Origin: Actinopolyspora lacussalsi
GTDB lineage: Bacteria > Actinomycetota > Actinomycetes > Mycobacteriales > Pseudonocardiaceae
Length of the DNA: 64,000 nt
Direction: 5' to 3'
NCBI GenBank assembly: GCA_030803735.1
Contig: JAURUC010000001.1
Location: 4,526,001 to 4,590,000, forward strand
Below are positions 19,034 to 27,090 of this stretch, piece by piece. The translations under genes and the position numbers were made by a program. The notes under the pieces were generated by a model. That model did not search any database and was not told the DNA's origin. It saw nothing but the letters and a program-made list of their open reading frames with translations. Numbering within the stretch: the first letter of the stretch is position 1; every line of letters starts with the position of its first letter.

Positions 19034-19984
19034 ATGGGTGTACGTGCGCTGGGTCTGCCGGAGGCCACTCGTTCCCCGAACACGCCGGAACTCCCCGAAC
19101 AGGTGACCATCTGGGAGGTGGGACCTCGTGACGGGCTGCAGAACGAGAGCGGGGTGATCCCCTCCGCCGTCAAACTGGAGTTCCTCAACCGGCTCAACGC
19201 CGCCGGCCTGCCGGTCATCGAGACCACGAGCTTCGTGCACCCCGACTGGGTTCCGCAGTTGGCCGACGCCGGCGAGGTCATCAACGGGCTCTCCCCCAAA
19301 CCCGGTGTGCGCTACCCGGTGCTGGTGCCCAACCAGCGCGGCCTCGACCGCGCCAGGGAGGCAGCGGTCTCCGACATCGCGATCTTCGCCTCCGCCACCG
19401 AGAGCTTCGCCCAGCGCAACCTCAACCGGAGCTTCGAGGAGCAGTTCGAGATGTTCCGCCCGGTCGTGCGGGGTGCGGCCTCCTCCGGCATGCGGGTCCG
19501 CGGCTACCTCTCGATGGTCTTCGGCGATCCGTGGCAGGGTGCCGTGCCGGTCGAGCAGGTGGTCGACGCGGGCAAGCGCCTGCTGGGGATGGGCTGCGAC
19601 CAGCTCTCGCTGGGCGACACCATCGGTGTGGCCACGCCCGGCCAGGTCGAGAGCGTGCTGCGTGGCTTCTACGAGGCCGACATCACCGCTGACCGGCTGG
19701 CCGTGCACTTCCACGACACCTACGGTCAGGCACTGGCCAACACCTACGCCGCACTGCGGCTGGGGATCAGCACCGTCGACGCCTCGGCGGGCGGGTTGGG
19801 CGGCTGCCCCTACGCGGGCTCGGCGACCGGCAATCTGGCCACCGAGGACCTGGTCTGGATGCTCTCGGGGTTGGGAATCGAGCACGGTGTCGACCTGGAG
19901 CTGCTCGTCGACACCAGCACCTGGATGGCCGAGCGACTCGGCAAACCGAGCCCGTCGCCGGTGGTCAAGGCGCTGGCGCGATGA
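19034..19984 (+). CDS. Hydroxymethylglutaryl-CoA lyase
   Basis: A 316-residue TIM-barrel enzyme of the HMGL-like family, which splits HMG-CoA to acetyl-CoA and acetoacetate in leucine breakdown. EVGPRDGLQNE near residue 30 is the metal and base segment, VHFHDTYGQALANTYAAL carries the metal-binding His pair, and STVDASAGGLGGCPYAG is the lyase signature with the catalytic cysteine. I use ATG 19034, because GAAGGAGA lies about 9 bases upstream. Its stop overlaps the start of the next gene by four bases (ATGA). No acyl-CoA dehydrogenase or methylcrotonyl-CoA carboxylase is beside it. Confidence 0.9.
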   Translation: MGVRALGLPEATRSPNTPELPEQVTIWEVGPRDGLQNESGVIPSAVKLEFLNRLNAAGLPVIETTSFVHPDWVPQLADAGEVINGLSPKPGVRYPVLVPNQRGLDRAREAAVSDIAIFASATESFAQRNLNRSFEEQFEMFRPVVRGAASSGMRVRGYLSMVFGDPWQGAVPVEQVVDAGKRLLGMGCDQLSLGDTIGVATPGQVESVLRGFYEADITADRLAVHFHDTYGQALANTYAALRLGISTVDASAGGLGGCPYAGSATGNLATEDLVWMLSGLGIEHGVDLELLVDTSTWMAERLGKPSPSPVVKALAR

Positions 19985-20649
19985 CGACCTCGGAGACCGT
20001 GCGCTTCCCGGGTACGAGCACGCGCACCCTGCGGGGACAACCGCTGCTGGCCTGGGAGTGCCCCGGCGAGTGGTTGGCCGTTTCCTCCGGCTCGTACGGC
20101 GGCGGTCTCGGACTCCGCCGCTGGGTGCTCAACGCCACCGTCCCCAGTGGATACGACCGCCCCGATCCGGCCGAGCACATCGCCGAGATGGCCGGGGAAC
20201 TGGAGCTCGAAGGGCCGGGCACCGGACTGTTGACCGCGGTGGACGTGCGGCACGAGGTGACCGCCGCCGAATCGGGTGTGCGGGCGAGCGTGACCACCGG
20301 GGTGGGCTATCCGATCTGGGCCGCGCACGATGCCGCCGACACCTCGCACCTGGTGCGGGACCACATGCCGGGAACCATCAACGCGGTGTGCTTCCTCCCG
20401 GTGCGGTTGAGCGAGTCCGCGCTGGTCAACCTGGTCGCCACCGTCGCCGAGGCGAAGGCGCAGGCCCTGTCGGAGGCGGGGGTGCCCGGTACCGGCACCT
20501 GCACCGACGCGACCGTGCTGCTGTGTCCGCCCGACGGCGCGCCCGAACCCTACGGCGGGCCGCGTTCCGTGCTCGGCGCGCCGCTGGCCCGCGTGATCCA
20601 CCGGGCGGTGACCGAGGGGCTGCACGTGACCGATCCGCGGCACGGCTGA
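19981..20649 (+). CDS. cbiZ: Adenosylcobinamide amidohydrolase, CbiZ family
   Basis: A 222-residue protein of the CbiZ family, which removes the aminopropanol arm of adenosylcobinamide to give adenosylcobyric acid during corrinoid salvage. Family features seen: SSGSYGGGLG near residues 36-45, a GTINAVCFLP strand, AEAKAQALSEAGV, and the GTGTCTDATVLLCP core. It is translationally coupled to HMG-CoA lyase (ATGA overlap), an odd pairing since no other cobalamin gene is in the window. The fused family also occurs in adenosylcobinamide-independent settings, so the substrate is inferred. Confidence 0.78.
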   Translation: MTTSETVRFPGTSTRTLRGQPLLAWECPGEWLAVSSGSYGGGLGLRRWVLNATVPSGYDRPDPAEHIAEMAGELELEGPGTGLLTAVDVRHEVTAAESGVRASVTTGVGYPIWAAHDAADTSHLVRDHMPGTINAVCFLPVRLSESALVNLVATVAEAKAQALSEAGVPGTGTCTDATVLLCPPDGAPEPYGGPRSVLGAPLARVIHRAVTEGLHVTDPRHG

Positions 20650-20693
20650 GCGCGTGTCCCGGCGATCCGTCCCGGAACGTTCTTACTCGGACG

Positions 20694-20711
20694 GAACCGC
20701 TTCGGCGGTTC
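20694..20711 (+). terminator. UUCG-loop hairpin after cbiZ
   Basis: GAACCGC-TTCG-GCGGTTC is a 7-base-pair stem with a very stable UUCG tetraloop, 45 bases after the cbiZ stop. It probably ends the HMG-CoA lyase-cbiZ transcript. Confidence 0.6.
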
Positions 20712-20792
20712 ACACGTCCGAACGTGCGGCTCGCCCCTGTCCGTCGGGGCGGACCCGAGCGAGCGAGGTGGCGGGCAGCGGGAGGAAGGTGA

Positions 20793-21290
20793 GTGGCGTT
20801 GACCGACCATCGGGCGCAGGTCGAGGAGATGATCGCCGACTACCGGCGCAGCAGTCAGCGGCTTTCCGAGGTCGACGAGGAGCTCGCCTCGATCGAGGAG
20901 ACCGCCGGTGACGAGCGCGGGAACGTGTCGGTCACAGTCGGCTCCGGGGGAGCGTTGCGGCGGGTGTGGCTGGCCGAGCAGGTCTACCGCACGCACTCCC
21001 CGGACGAACTCGGCAGGCTGATCGTGCGGCTGTCCGCCACGGCTACCGCGCGGATCGCCGAACGCACCGACGCGGTGCTCGCGACGGTGCTCCCGTCCGG
21101 ATCCGACCCCGCCGCCTTACGCGCCGACTCCGCGGCGTCCGCTTCCTCCGTCACCGGGGTGTCGGTGCCCAACGGCTCCGGCGTTGCGGACAATGGGCCG
21201 CGGAATTCGGCAGCGGAGCCCGAGCAGGACGAGTCGCTCGAACCCCGCAGCTGGCTGCGGGACGTCGGAGCGGCGGAACGGGACCGGTGA
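20793..21290 (+). CDS. YbaB/EbfC-like protein of a type VII toxin cassette
   Basis: A 165-residue protein. Residues 1-100 follow the YbaB/EbfC pattern: an N-terminal helix (VEEMIADYRRSSQRLSEVDE), a short beta sheet (NVSVTVGSGGALRRVWLAEQVY) and another helix with PDELGRLIVRL. The last 60 residues are disordered and charged. Such YbaB-like proteins often sit at the head of ESX-linked operons in Pseudonocardiales. GTG 20793 follows GGGAGGAAG. The TGA overlaps the ATG of the next gene, which shows coupling. Confidence 0.75.
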   Translation: MALTDHRAQVEEMIADYRRSSQRLSEVDEELASIEETAGDERGNVSVTVGSGGALRRVWLAEQVYRTHSPDELGRLIVRLSATATARIAERTDAVLATVLPSGSDPAALRADSAASASSVTGVSVPNGSGVADNGPRNSAAEPEQDESLEPRSWLRDVGAAERDR

Positions 21291-21619
21291 TGACAGGTTT
21301 CCACAGTGAACTCGGGAAACTCACCGAGCACGCCGGTGAGTTTCCCGAGCACGCGGAACAGGCCAGGCGGATCCGGGACGAGCTGCGTACCGCCCTGGAT
21401 GCCTCGGGCGACCGCTGGGGCTCCGACGAGGCGGGAGCCAGGTTCGCCGAGCTGCACCTCCCCGGCGTCGAGCGCGCGCTGCGCGGACTCGAACGGTTAC
21501 CGGACGAGCTCGCCGAGATGGGAACGAAGCTGTCGGAGGCGGCCGAGACCTACCGCCGCACCGACGAGGCGGCGGCCGAACGACTTGACGGGATCGATGC
21601 CGGGCCGGAACGGGAGTGA
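21290..21619 (+). CDS. WXG100-like ESX-associated protein
   Basis: A 109-residue, all-helical protein. The sequence around residues 40-50 reads GDRWGSDEAGARFAE, a WxG-type turn between two amphipathic helices, as in WXG100/EsxA-like proteins. It has no signal peptide. It is coupled to the gene before (ATG overlaps TGA) and to the toxin gene after (ATGA-type overlap at 21616-21619). It probably forms a heterodimer or helical bundle with the N-terminus of the toxin for type VII export. Confidence 0.75.
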   Translation: MTGFHSELGKLTEHAGEFPEHAEQARRIRDELRTALDASGDRWGSDEAGARFAELHLPGVERALRGLERLPDELAEMGTKLSEAAETYRRTDEAAAERLDGIDAGPERE

Positions 21620-24120
21620 TCGGAGTGGGGATCGAACTTCCCGTCGAACTGCGCGGGGTGGCCGAACGCACCGGCACGCACTGGCCGGAGGCCGATGAGG
21701 ACGCCATGCGCGAGGCGGCGGCCGCCTGGCGCCGTGCCGCCGATTCGCTGCACAGACTGGCGGCTACTTCCGACACCTCGGCGAGTGGAGCGCTCGCCTC
21801 GATCGAGGGTGAGACGGCGCGGGCCGCTAGCAGTCACTGGCAGGGTTTCGTCGACCCGGACACCGGCCGGTTGCCCGGTTGCGCACGGGAGTGCGCGGCG
21901 GCGGCCGACCGACTGGATCACGCTGCGGAGCAGGTGGGTGCCGCCAAGGTGCGCATCGTGCGGGAACTGGTCACGCTGGCCAAGCGGACCGCCGCGGCCG
22001 AGCGGGCCGCCGCGGCGGGGAACCCCTCCGCCGCGTTGCGGGCCGAGTCCGCCGTGGGGGACGCGGCCACCAACATCGCGGAGCTGAACCGGAGTCTGGT
22101 CGGGGCGGTGGACAGTTCGGGCGGGATCACCATCGATTCGAGCGCATCCCCCGGTGCCGCACCGCCCGACTCCGCACCGTTCGGCGCTACCGAGGCGGAA
22201 GACGAACCGGCCGGTGTCGTCGAGGCGGTCGCGAATCCGGTGTCGGATGTGAGTCCGGTGGGGAACGCCGTTTCAGGGGCGGATGCCGTGGTGGATGAAG
22301 GCGCTGTCGGTGCGGCGGGGAACCGTGCGGCTTCGCCGGCGGACCCGCCTTCGGCACCGGCTGACGAGCCCGCCGCGCCGGGGCAGGAATCCGAGCGCGG
22401 GGAGTCCGACACATCCCGCAGTCGGATATCGGAGCTCCTCTCACCCGTTTCCGGACCCGACGAGCGGGGTCCGGCCGTGGGACCGGATGGCACGGGGCCT
22501 CCCCGGCACGCGAATCAGCCGGGAGAGGCCGCCGACCGGGAACTGACGGGGCCGGTCTCGCCGGACACGGTTCGACGCGCCGCTGCCGGACCGGCGGGCG
22601 GCCCGGATGCCGGGACCGGACCGATACCTGTCGTGGATCCCGCCGCGTCCTCGACTCCCGACGTCGCACCGGCATCGGGCGCGGGTGGCGAGCGCACCGA
22701 TGTCGAGCGTGACCCGATCACCGCGCCGCAGGCCGTGCACCAGGCATGGGCGTCTCCCGCCGCCGCACCGCCACCCGCACCGCCGGGTCCGGCCGCACCG
22801 CCACCCGCCGGTCCCGCACCACAACCCGGTGCCGTCCCGCAGGGTCCCGCCGGGCAACCGGGAATGACTGGACAGCCCGGAATCACTGGACAGCCGGGGA
22901 GCACCGGTCAGCCGCAGCGACCGGGTGTTCCACCGCCTCCGGCTGCTCCCGGGCATGGCAGGGGAGCCGGACAGCCGGAGCCCGGACAGGCGGCTCCGCG
23001 CCCCGGCCCTCCGGTGCGGGGCGGTTACCAGCCCACCGGGACGGCCCATCCGGGTGTGGCGCCACCGGTGGGACGTAATCCGTTCGCTCCCGGCGGCGGC
23101 ATTTCGCAACAGCCCCCGCCACCACCGCACCCAGCGCAGCAGCCACCACCGCAGCGATCTCCCCAGCCGCAATCCCCACAACAGCAGCCGGTCGAGGGGC
23201 GACGCCCGTTGCGGGAGAACCAGCGGGACCCCGCCGTGGTGGCGTTCGTGCTGCACCAGTTCCCGCTGGGGCACATGCCGGTGGCCGAGACCCGACCGAG
23301 CAGGCAGTGGTCACCCTCCGGGCAACCGTCCGAACGGGACACCTTCACGGTGCCGCCGCGGTCGCATCCGCGTGCGGACCTCGTCGAGGAGTACGCCGTT
23401 GTCGGACTCGCGCGCTCCACCGAGCGCCGAGCCGCGCCGGGAGCGGCGGAGGACGCGGACCGCACGATCCCCGAGGAGCTGCTCGTCGACTACGAACCGC
23501 TCGGCCCGGAAGCCGAGGTCGGCGAGTTCGAGTGGGAACGGCGTTACCTGCTTCCCGGGCCGGGTGGGAACCGCACGCACGCCTACGACTGGCCGGTGCG
23601 GCACGGTTTCGCGGACAACGGTGTCGAGGAACCCGACCCCGAGGTGTTGCCTCCGGGCACGATGCTCGATCGGCTGGGGGACGAGTGGGGACTCGTGCTG
23701 GCTCCCGAGGGGACCGCGTTCGCCGACCGTTCGCTTCCTCCGGAGTTCCGGGAGCGGACCTATCGGCGTTACCGGGTGGTGCATCCGTTGCCGGTGTGGC
23801 TCACCCGGGCGGTCGCCTGGTTCGAGCAGCCCGGCACGGGGCTGCGCTACCGCACGACGCACCCGATCGCCGAACTGGTGGCCTTGGGCCTGCTGGCCGA
23901 TCCGGCCGTCGGAGCCGAAATGGAGACTGAGGCCCAACACGAGGATGTCTCCGGACAGGAAGTTTCGTCCGGTGGTGTCGATGTTGCCGGGCGGAACGAC
24001 ACGTCCGAACAGGACGAAGCGGCTGACTCCGAAACGACGGAACGGACGGTGCGGATTCATAGTGAGGACACGGGCGTCGAGGTGAGCTCGATGAGCGGTT
24101 CCGCCGAGACGCCCCGCTGA
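21616..24120 (+). CDS. Large type VII exported protein with C-terminal TNT (NADase) toxin domain
   Basis: An 834-residue modular protein. Residues 1-160 are helical and PPE/WXG-like. About 160-540 is a long Ala/Gly/Pro-rich linker, with a proline- and glutamine-rich part near 370-540. The C-terminus at about 650-770 matches TNT, the NAD-glycohydrolase domain of M. tuberculosis CpnT: YDWPVRHGF, PPGTMLDRLGDEWG, APEGTAFADRSLPPEF, YRRYRV and AWFEQPGTG. The Q of FEQPG is at the known catalytic glutamine position. Where CpnT has YHxY, this protein seems to read YRRY, so activity needs checking. It follows two small coupled ESX-type genes, and a candidate immunity gene lies 450 bases downstream. Confidence 0.82.
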   Translation: MIGVGIELPVELRGVAERTGTHWPEADEDAMREAAAAWRRAADSLHRLAATSDTSASGALASIEGETARAASSHWQGFVDPDTGRLPGCARECAAAADRLDHAAEQVGAAKVRIVRELVTLAKRTAAAERAAAAGNPSAALRAESAVGDAATNIAELNRSLVGAVDSSGGITIDSSASPGAAPPDSAPFGATEAEDEPAGVVEAVANPVSDVSPVGNAVSGADAVVDEGAVGAAGNRAASPADPPSAPADEPAAPGQESERGESDTSRSRISELLSPVSGPDERGPAVGPDGTGPPRHANQPGEAADRELTGPVSPDTVRRAAAGPAGGPDAGTGPIPVVDPAASSTPDVAPASGAGGERTDVERDPITAPQAVHQAWASPAAAPPPAPPGPAAPPPAGPAPQPGAVPQGPAGQPGMTGQPGITGQPGSTGQPQRPGVPPPPAAPGHGRGAGQPEPGQAAPRPGPPVRGGYQPTGTAHPGVAPPVGRNPFAPGGGISQQPPPPPHPAQQPPPQRSPQPQSPQQQPVEGRRPLRENQRDPAVVAFVLHQFPLGHMPVAETRPSRQWSPSGQPSERDTFTVPPRSHPRADLVEEYAVVGLARSTERRAAPGAAEDADRTIPEELLVDYEPLGPEAEVGEFEWERRYLLPGPGGNRTHAYDWPVRHGFADNGVEEPDPEVLPPGTMLDRLGDEWGLVLAPEGTAFADRSLPPEFRERTYRRYRVVHPLPVWLTRAVAWFEQPGTGLRYRTTHPIAELVALGLLADPAVGAEMETEAQHEDVSGQEVSSGGVDVAGRNDTSEQDEAADSETTERTVRIHSEDTGVEVSSMSGSAETPR

Positions 24121-24159
24121 TGCTCGCCGCTGTGTCGACGCTGGAACAGTTCTTCCGCG

Positions 24160-24220
24160 TTCCCAGCGCCGAACCACAGCCACTCTCGCAACCTGACCAC
24201 CCGCGGGTTCTCCCGTGCGG
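24160..24220 (-). repeat. Dispersed repeat A, partial copy on the minus strand
   Basis: Read on the minus strand, GCCGCACGGGAGAACCCGCG and the following bases match the right end of repeat A copies at 14773 and 51803. It lies directly after the toxin gene. The 24121-24571 stretch contains this piece, four P elements and a copy of repeat B, and no gene. Confidence 0.6.
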
Positions 24221-24223
24221 CGT

Positions 24224-24400
24224 CGATTTCTCGCGAAATCGTCGTGCCGGTGGGGGAGGTGTGGCTCGGGCGGTGTCGATTTCTCGCGAAATCGTCGTGC
24301 CGGTGGGGGAGGTGTGGCTCGGGCGGTGTCGATTTCTCGCGAAATCGTCGTGCCGGTGGGGGAGGTGTGGCTCGGGCGGTGTCGATTTCTCGCGAAATCG
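24224..24400 (-). repeat. Four P elements in a 53-bp tandem array
   Basis: Cores CGATTTC-TCGC-GAAATCG at 24224, 24277, 24330 and 24383 are spaced exactly 53 bases apart. The spacers (GTCGTGCCGGTGGGGGAGGT and on) are near identical, so this is a true tandem duplication of an element plus its flank between the TNT toxin and the candidate immunity gene. Confidence 0.9.
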
Positions 24401-24424
24401 CCGCGACGTTGCGCCGGGGACTCC

Positions 24425-24545
24425 GGTGCGTGAGGCGGATGCATTGCAAGGCCGGGTCGCCTCGCAGCGTAGGTCGCTACTCAAGAGCGGCCCAACGCAG
24501 CAAGGCGCCGCCTCACGTGCCGGCTACCCGACCACGCACGCAACT
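24425..24545 (-). repeat. Dispersed repeat B, copy 1 (minus strand)
   Basis: On the minus strand it reads GTAGCCGGCACGTGAGGCGG, then CGCCTTGCTGCGTTGGGCCG, CTCTTGAGTAGCGACCTACG and a block around GCAATGCATCC. It closely matches 51629-51735, and part of it matches 62050-62130. Confidence 0.8.
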
Positions 24546-24571
24546 ACAGCTGTGAACTCCAAGGAGGCCGT

Positions 24572-25099
24572 GTGAATTCCGAATCCGTGCTGGGATGGCT
24601 GGAGGCGATGGGAGTGCCACCGCGGGTGGTTTCCGTCGCGGCCGAGCGCGACGACGCTTGGTGCCTGCTGCGGGACGACTCCGAAGGACAACAGGTCTGG
24701 GACGTGTTCTGGCGTGAGCAGGGCAACCGCTACGACTGGGCGCGGTTCTCGGACGAACGGGTGGCTTGTTTCTACCTGTTCGGGCGGTTGACCTGGACCC
24801 AGGCGCTGCGGGGCGCGGTCGGCCCGCTCGACTCCGGCAGCACACCGCCCAGGGGAGTCCCGATCCCCGGTGGCTCCGCTGATCCCGGCAGCGCTTCTTC
24901 GGGGTCCGGTAGCGCTTCTTCGGGACCTGGCAGCGCTTCTTCGGGCTCCGGCAGCGGCTCCCCTGATGCGAGCAACGGTCCGGCGACCCCGGCCACCGGC
25001 AACACCTCGGCCGACCCCGACTCCGGGAGTTCCCACCGGGATACTTCCGGAACCGAGCAGGGCACCGCCGGGTCGGAACGGCACACCTCGGGCGAATGA
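24572..25099 (+). CDS. Hypothetical protein, candidate immunity protein for the TNT toxin
   Basis: A 175-residue acidic protein. Residues 1-85 form the only folded-looking part (SVLGWLEAMGVPPRVVSVA, VWDVFWREQGNRYDWARF, RVACFYLFGRLTWTQALRG). The rest is a low-complexity Ser/Gly tail with a repeated GSASSGSGSASSGPGSASS pattern. GTG 24572 follows AAGGAGG. No signal peptide or membrane segment is seen, so it should stay in the cytoplasm, as an antidote to an NADase must. Its place just after the TNT gene and its size suggest immunity. I recognise no sequence similarity to the mycobacterial antitoxin IFT. Confidence 0.5.
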   Translation: MNSESVLGWLEAMGVPPRVVSVAAERDDAWCLLRDDSEGQQVWDVFWREQGNRYDWARFSDERVACFYLFGRLTWTQALRGAVGPLDSGSTPPRGVPIPGGSADPGSASSGSGSASSGPGSASSGSGSGSPDASNGPATPATGNTSADPDSGSSHRDTSGTEQGTAGSERHTSGE

Positions 25100-25118
25100 G
25101 CACTCCCCGTCCGCGCGG

Positions 25119-25136
25119 CGATTTCGCGAGAAATTG
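25119..25136 (+). repeat. Palindromic element P, copy 9
   Basis: CGATTTC-GCGA-GAAATTG, 20 bases after the candidate immunity gene. One arm base is changed, which leaves a G-T pair in RNA. Confidence 0.8.
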
Positions 25137-25186
25137 ACACCCGCCCGGCCGATGCGTCTCCTCCTGGAACGGTTCCGAAAACGAGT

Positions 25187-25198
25187 GTACGATCGTCC
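25187..25198. promoter_or_regulatory. Candidate TetR operator upstream of the MFS gene
   Basis: GTACGATCGTCC differs by one base from the centre of the perfect palindrome GCGTACGATCGTACGC found at 26480-26495 in front of the acetyltransferase gene. It lies 25 bases before the MFS start codon. Confidence 0.45.
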
Positions 25199-25222
25199 GC
25201 TCCGATGGGTAGGCTGCCGCGC

Positions 25223-26431
25223 ATGACCGTTGCCGCACCATCCCGACCCACGCAGGTCGAGCGGCGGGCTCGCGTGGCCGTGGCCGTGCTGTTCTTCACC
25301 AACGGAGCGCTGTTCGCCAACCTGCTGCCGAGGTTTCCGCAGATCAAGGCGGATCTCGGACTCGGCAACACCGCCTACGGGGTGGCTGTCGTGGCGTTCC
25401 CGATGGGGGCCATCGTCGCCGGTCTGGCCGCAGGGGTGGCCGTCCGGCGGCTGGGTTCCGCGCGGGTGGCGGTCGCGGGCACCCTGCTGACCGCGGTGGG
25501 AATCCTGGTCGCGGGAACGGCGGGTTCGGTCGCGATGTTCGCGGGAGCACTGCTTCTCGCCGGTGCGATGGATTCGTTGACCGATGTCGCGCAGAACGCC
25601 CACGGATTGCGGGTGCAGCGCCGCTACGGACGCTCCATCATCAACTCGTTCCACGCCGTCTGGTCCATCGGGGCAGTGACCGGCGGATCCATGGCCGCCG
25701 CCGCAATGGCGCTCGGGCTCTCGCGGGGGCAACACCTGGCGATCTCGGCGGCGGTGTTCGTGCTCGCGGCCTGTGCCGCTTGGATGCTCTGCCTGCCCGG
25801 GCCCGACGACGAATCCATCCCGGGAGCCGATGCCGACCTCGGGGAGGCGGGACGGGCGGAGCGCGTGCTCCCGGGGCGGCGCATCGCGTTCGTGCTGGCA
25901 GCACTCGTCGTCATCGCCATGGCCGGAACACTCGTCGAGGACGCGGGCAACTCCTGGGCCACGCTCTACCTCTCCGAATCGCTGCACGCGCCCGCGACAT
26001 TGGCGGCCCAGGGCTACGTGGCGCTGGTTGCGGCCCAGTTTGTCGGCCGCATCCTCGGTGATCGGCTCGTCGGACGGTTCGGGCAGCGCACCGTGGCCCG
26101 TTCCGGTGGTCTGATCACCGCAGTCGGTATGGGCCTGGCGCTGGCTGTGCCGACCGTGCCCGGCACGGTCCTCGGCTTCGCCGCCGCCGGGTTCGGGGTG
26201 GCGACGCTGGTGCCCGCCGCGATGCACGAGGCCGACGAGTTGCCCGGACTCAAGCAGGGTTCGGGGTTGACCGTCGTTTCCTGGCTCATGCGGCTGGGCT
26301 TCCTGCTGTCCCCGCCGCTGGTCGGCGTGGTCGCCGATACGGCAGGTCTCCGGGTGGGGCTGCTGGTCGTGCCGCTGGCCGGGGTGCTCGTGCTGTTGTT
26401 CGCGGGAGTGTTGAGCAACCGGCGCGCCTGA
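25223..26431 (+). CDS. MFS transporter
   Basis: A 402-residue major facilitator protein with twelve predicted helices. The first half resembles the YbjJ-like group (NGALFANLLPRFPQIKADLGL, then GNTAYGVAVVAFPMGAIVAG and VRRLGSARVAVAG in the helix 2-3 loop). The substrate is unknown. It has a TetR-type operator-like site just upstream. Two genes downstream is a TetR regulator, and an acetyltransferase lies in between, so the three are probably one regulon for export or modification of a compound. Confidence 0.82.
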   Translation: MTVAAPSRPTQVERRARVAVAVLFFTNGALFANLLPRFPQIKADLGLGNTAYGVAVVAFPMGAIVAGLAAGVAVRRLGSARVAVAGTLLTAVGILVAGTAGSVAMFAGALLLAGAMDSLTDVAQNAHGLRVQRRYGRSIINSFHAVWSIGAVTGGSMAAAAMALGLSRGQHLAISAAVFVLAACAAWMLCLPGPDDESIPGADADLGEAGRAERVLPGRRIAFVLAALVVIAMAGTLVEDAGNSWATLYLSESLHAPATLAAQGYVALVAAQFVGRILGDRLVGRFGQRTVARSGGLITAVGMGLALAVPTVPGTVLGFAAAGFGVATLVPAAMHEADELPGLKQGSGLTVVSWLMRLGFLLSPPLVGVVADTAGLRVGLLVVPLAGVLVLLFAGVLSNRRA

Positions 26432-26479
26432 GCCGTGACCGGTAGATGCTCCGATTCGGGCTTTCCGGATCGCACCGGA

Positions 26480-26495
26480 GCGTACGATCGTACGC
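26480..26495. promoter_or_regulatory. Perfect 16-bp palindrome abutting the acetyltransferase start
   Basis: GCGTACGATCGTACGC is a perfect palindrome that ends one base before the ATG at 26496. A one-mismatch core copy lies at 25187. TetR repressors commonly bind palindromes of this size, and a TetR gene is 600 bases downstream. Confidence 0.6.
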
Positions 26496-27077
26496 ATGCC
26501 GAGTGGCTACTTCGCGGACGATCCGCGCACGAATCTCGAACGCATGGCGGCCGGGGACCTGTATATCGCCGACGACCCCGAGTTCGGCCGCAGGCAGCGG
26601 CGGGCAGTACGGCTGGCCGCCCGCTACCAGGCCGCCTACGTCGAGGATCCGGACGCGGCGCGGCCGATCCTCGCCGAACTGCTCGGCTCGGTGGGCGATG
26701 AGGTGCACCTGCGGCCACCACTGCACGTGGACTACGGCAGCAACATCACGATCGGGGCGCGCAGCTTCGTCAACTACAACCTCACCGCACTGGACGTCGC
26801 GTCGATCACCATCGGCGAGGACTGCCAGCTCGGTCCGGGGGTGCAGCTGCTCACCCCGACGCACCCGCTGGAACCACGGCCCCGGCGCGACAAGCTGGAG
26901 GCGGCGAGCCCGATCACCATCGGCGACAATGTGTGGCTCGGCGGCGGCTGCATCGTACTGCCCGGCGTGACCATCGGCGAGAACTCCGTCATCGGTGCCG
27001 GTGCGGTGGTTACCAGGGACGTGCCCGCCGACGTCGTCGCCCTCGGCAATCCGGCCCGCGAGGTCCGCAACCTCTAG
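26496..27077 (+). CDS. Sugar/maltose O-acetyltransferase (LbH hexapeptide family)
   Basis: A 193-residue acetyl-CoA-dependent O-acetyltransferase like Maa, LacA or NodL. The N-terminal maltose-acetyltransferase segment (ERMAAGDLYIADDPEF) is followed by hexapeptide repeats building a left-handed beta helix. NYNLTALDVASITIGEDCQLGPG, the catalytic His in TPTHPL and the C-terminal NVWLGGGCIVLPGV and GNPAREVRNL are present. It acts as a trimer in the cytoplasm and modifies a sugar or glycoside. The operator palindrome at the start codon suggests repression by the TetR gene that follows 13 bases later. Confidence 0.88.
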   Translation: MPSGYFADDPRTNLERMAAGDLYIADDPEFGRRQRRAVRLAARYQAAYVEDPDAARPILAELLGSVGDEVHLRPPLHVDYGSNITIGARSFVNYNLTALDVASITIGEDCQLGPGVQLLTPTHPLEPRPRRDKLEAASPITIGDNVWLGGGCIVLPGVTIGENSVIGAGAVVTRDVPADVVALGNPAREVRNL

Positions 27078-27090
27078 GATGCTCGGTGTC

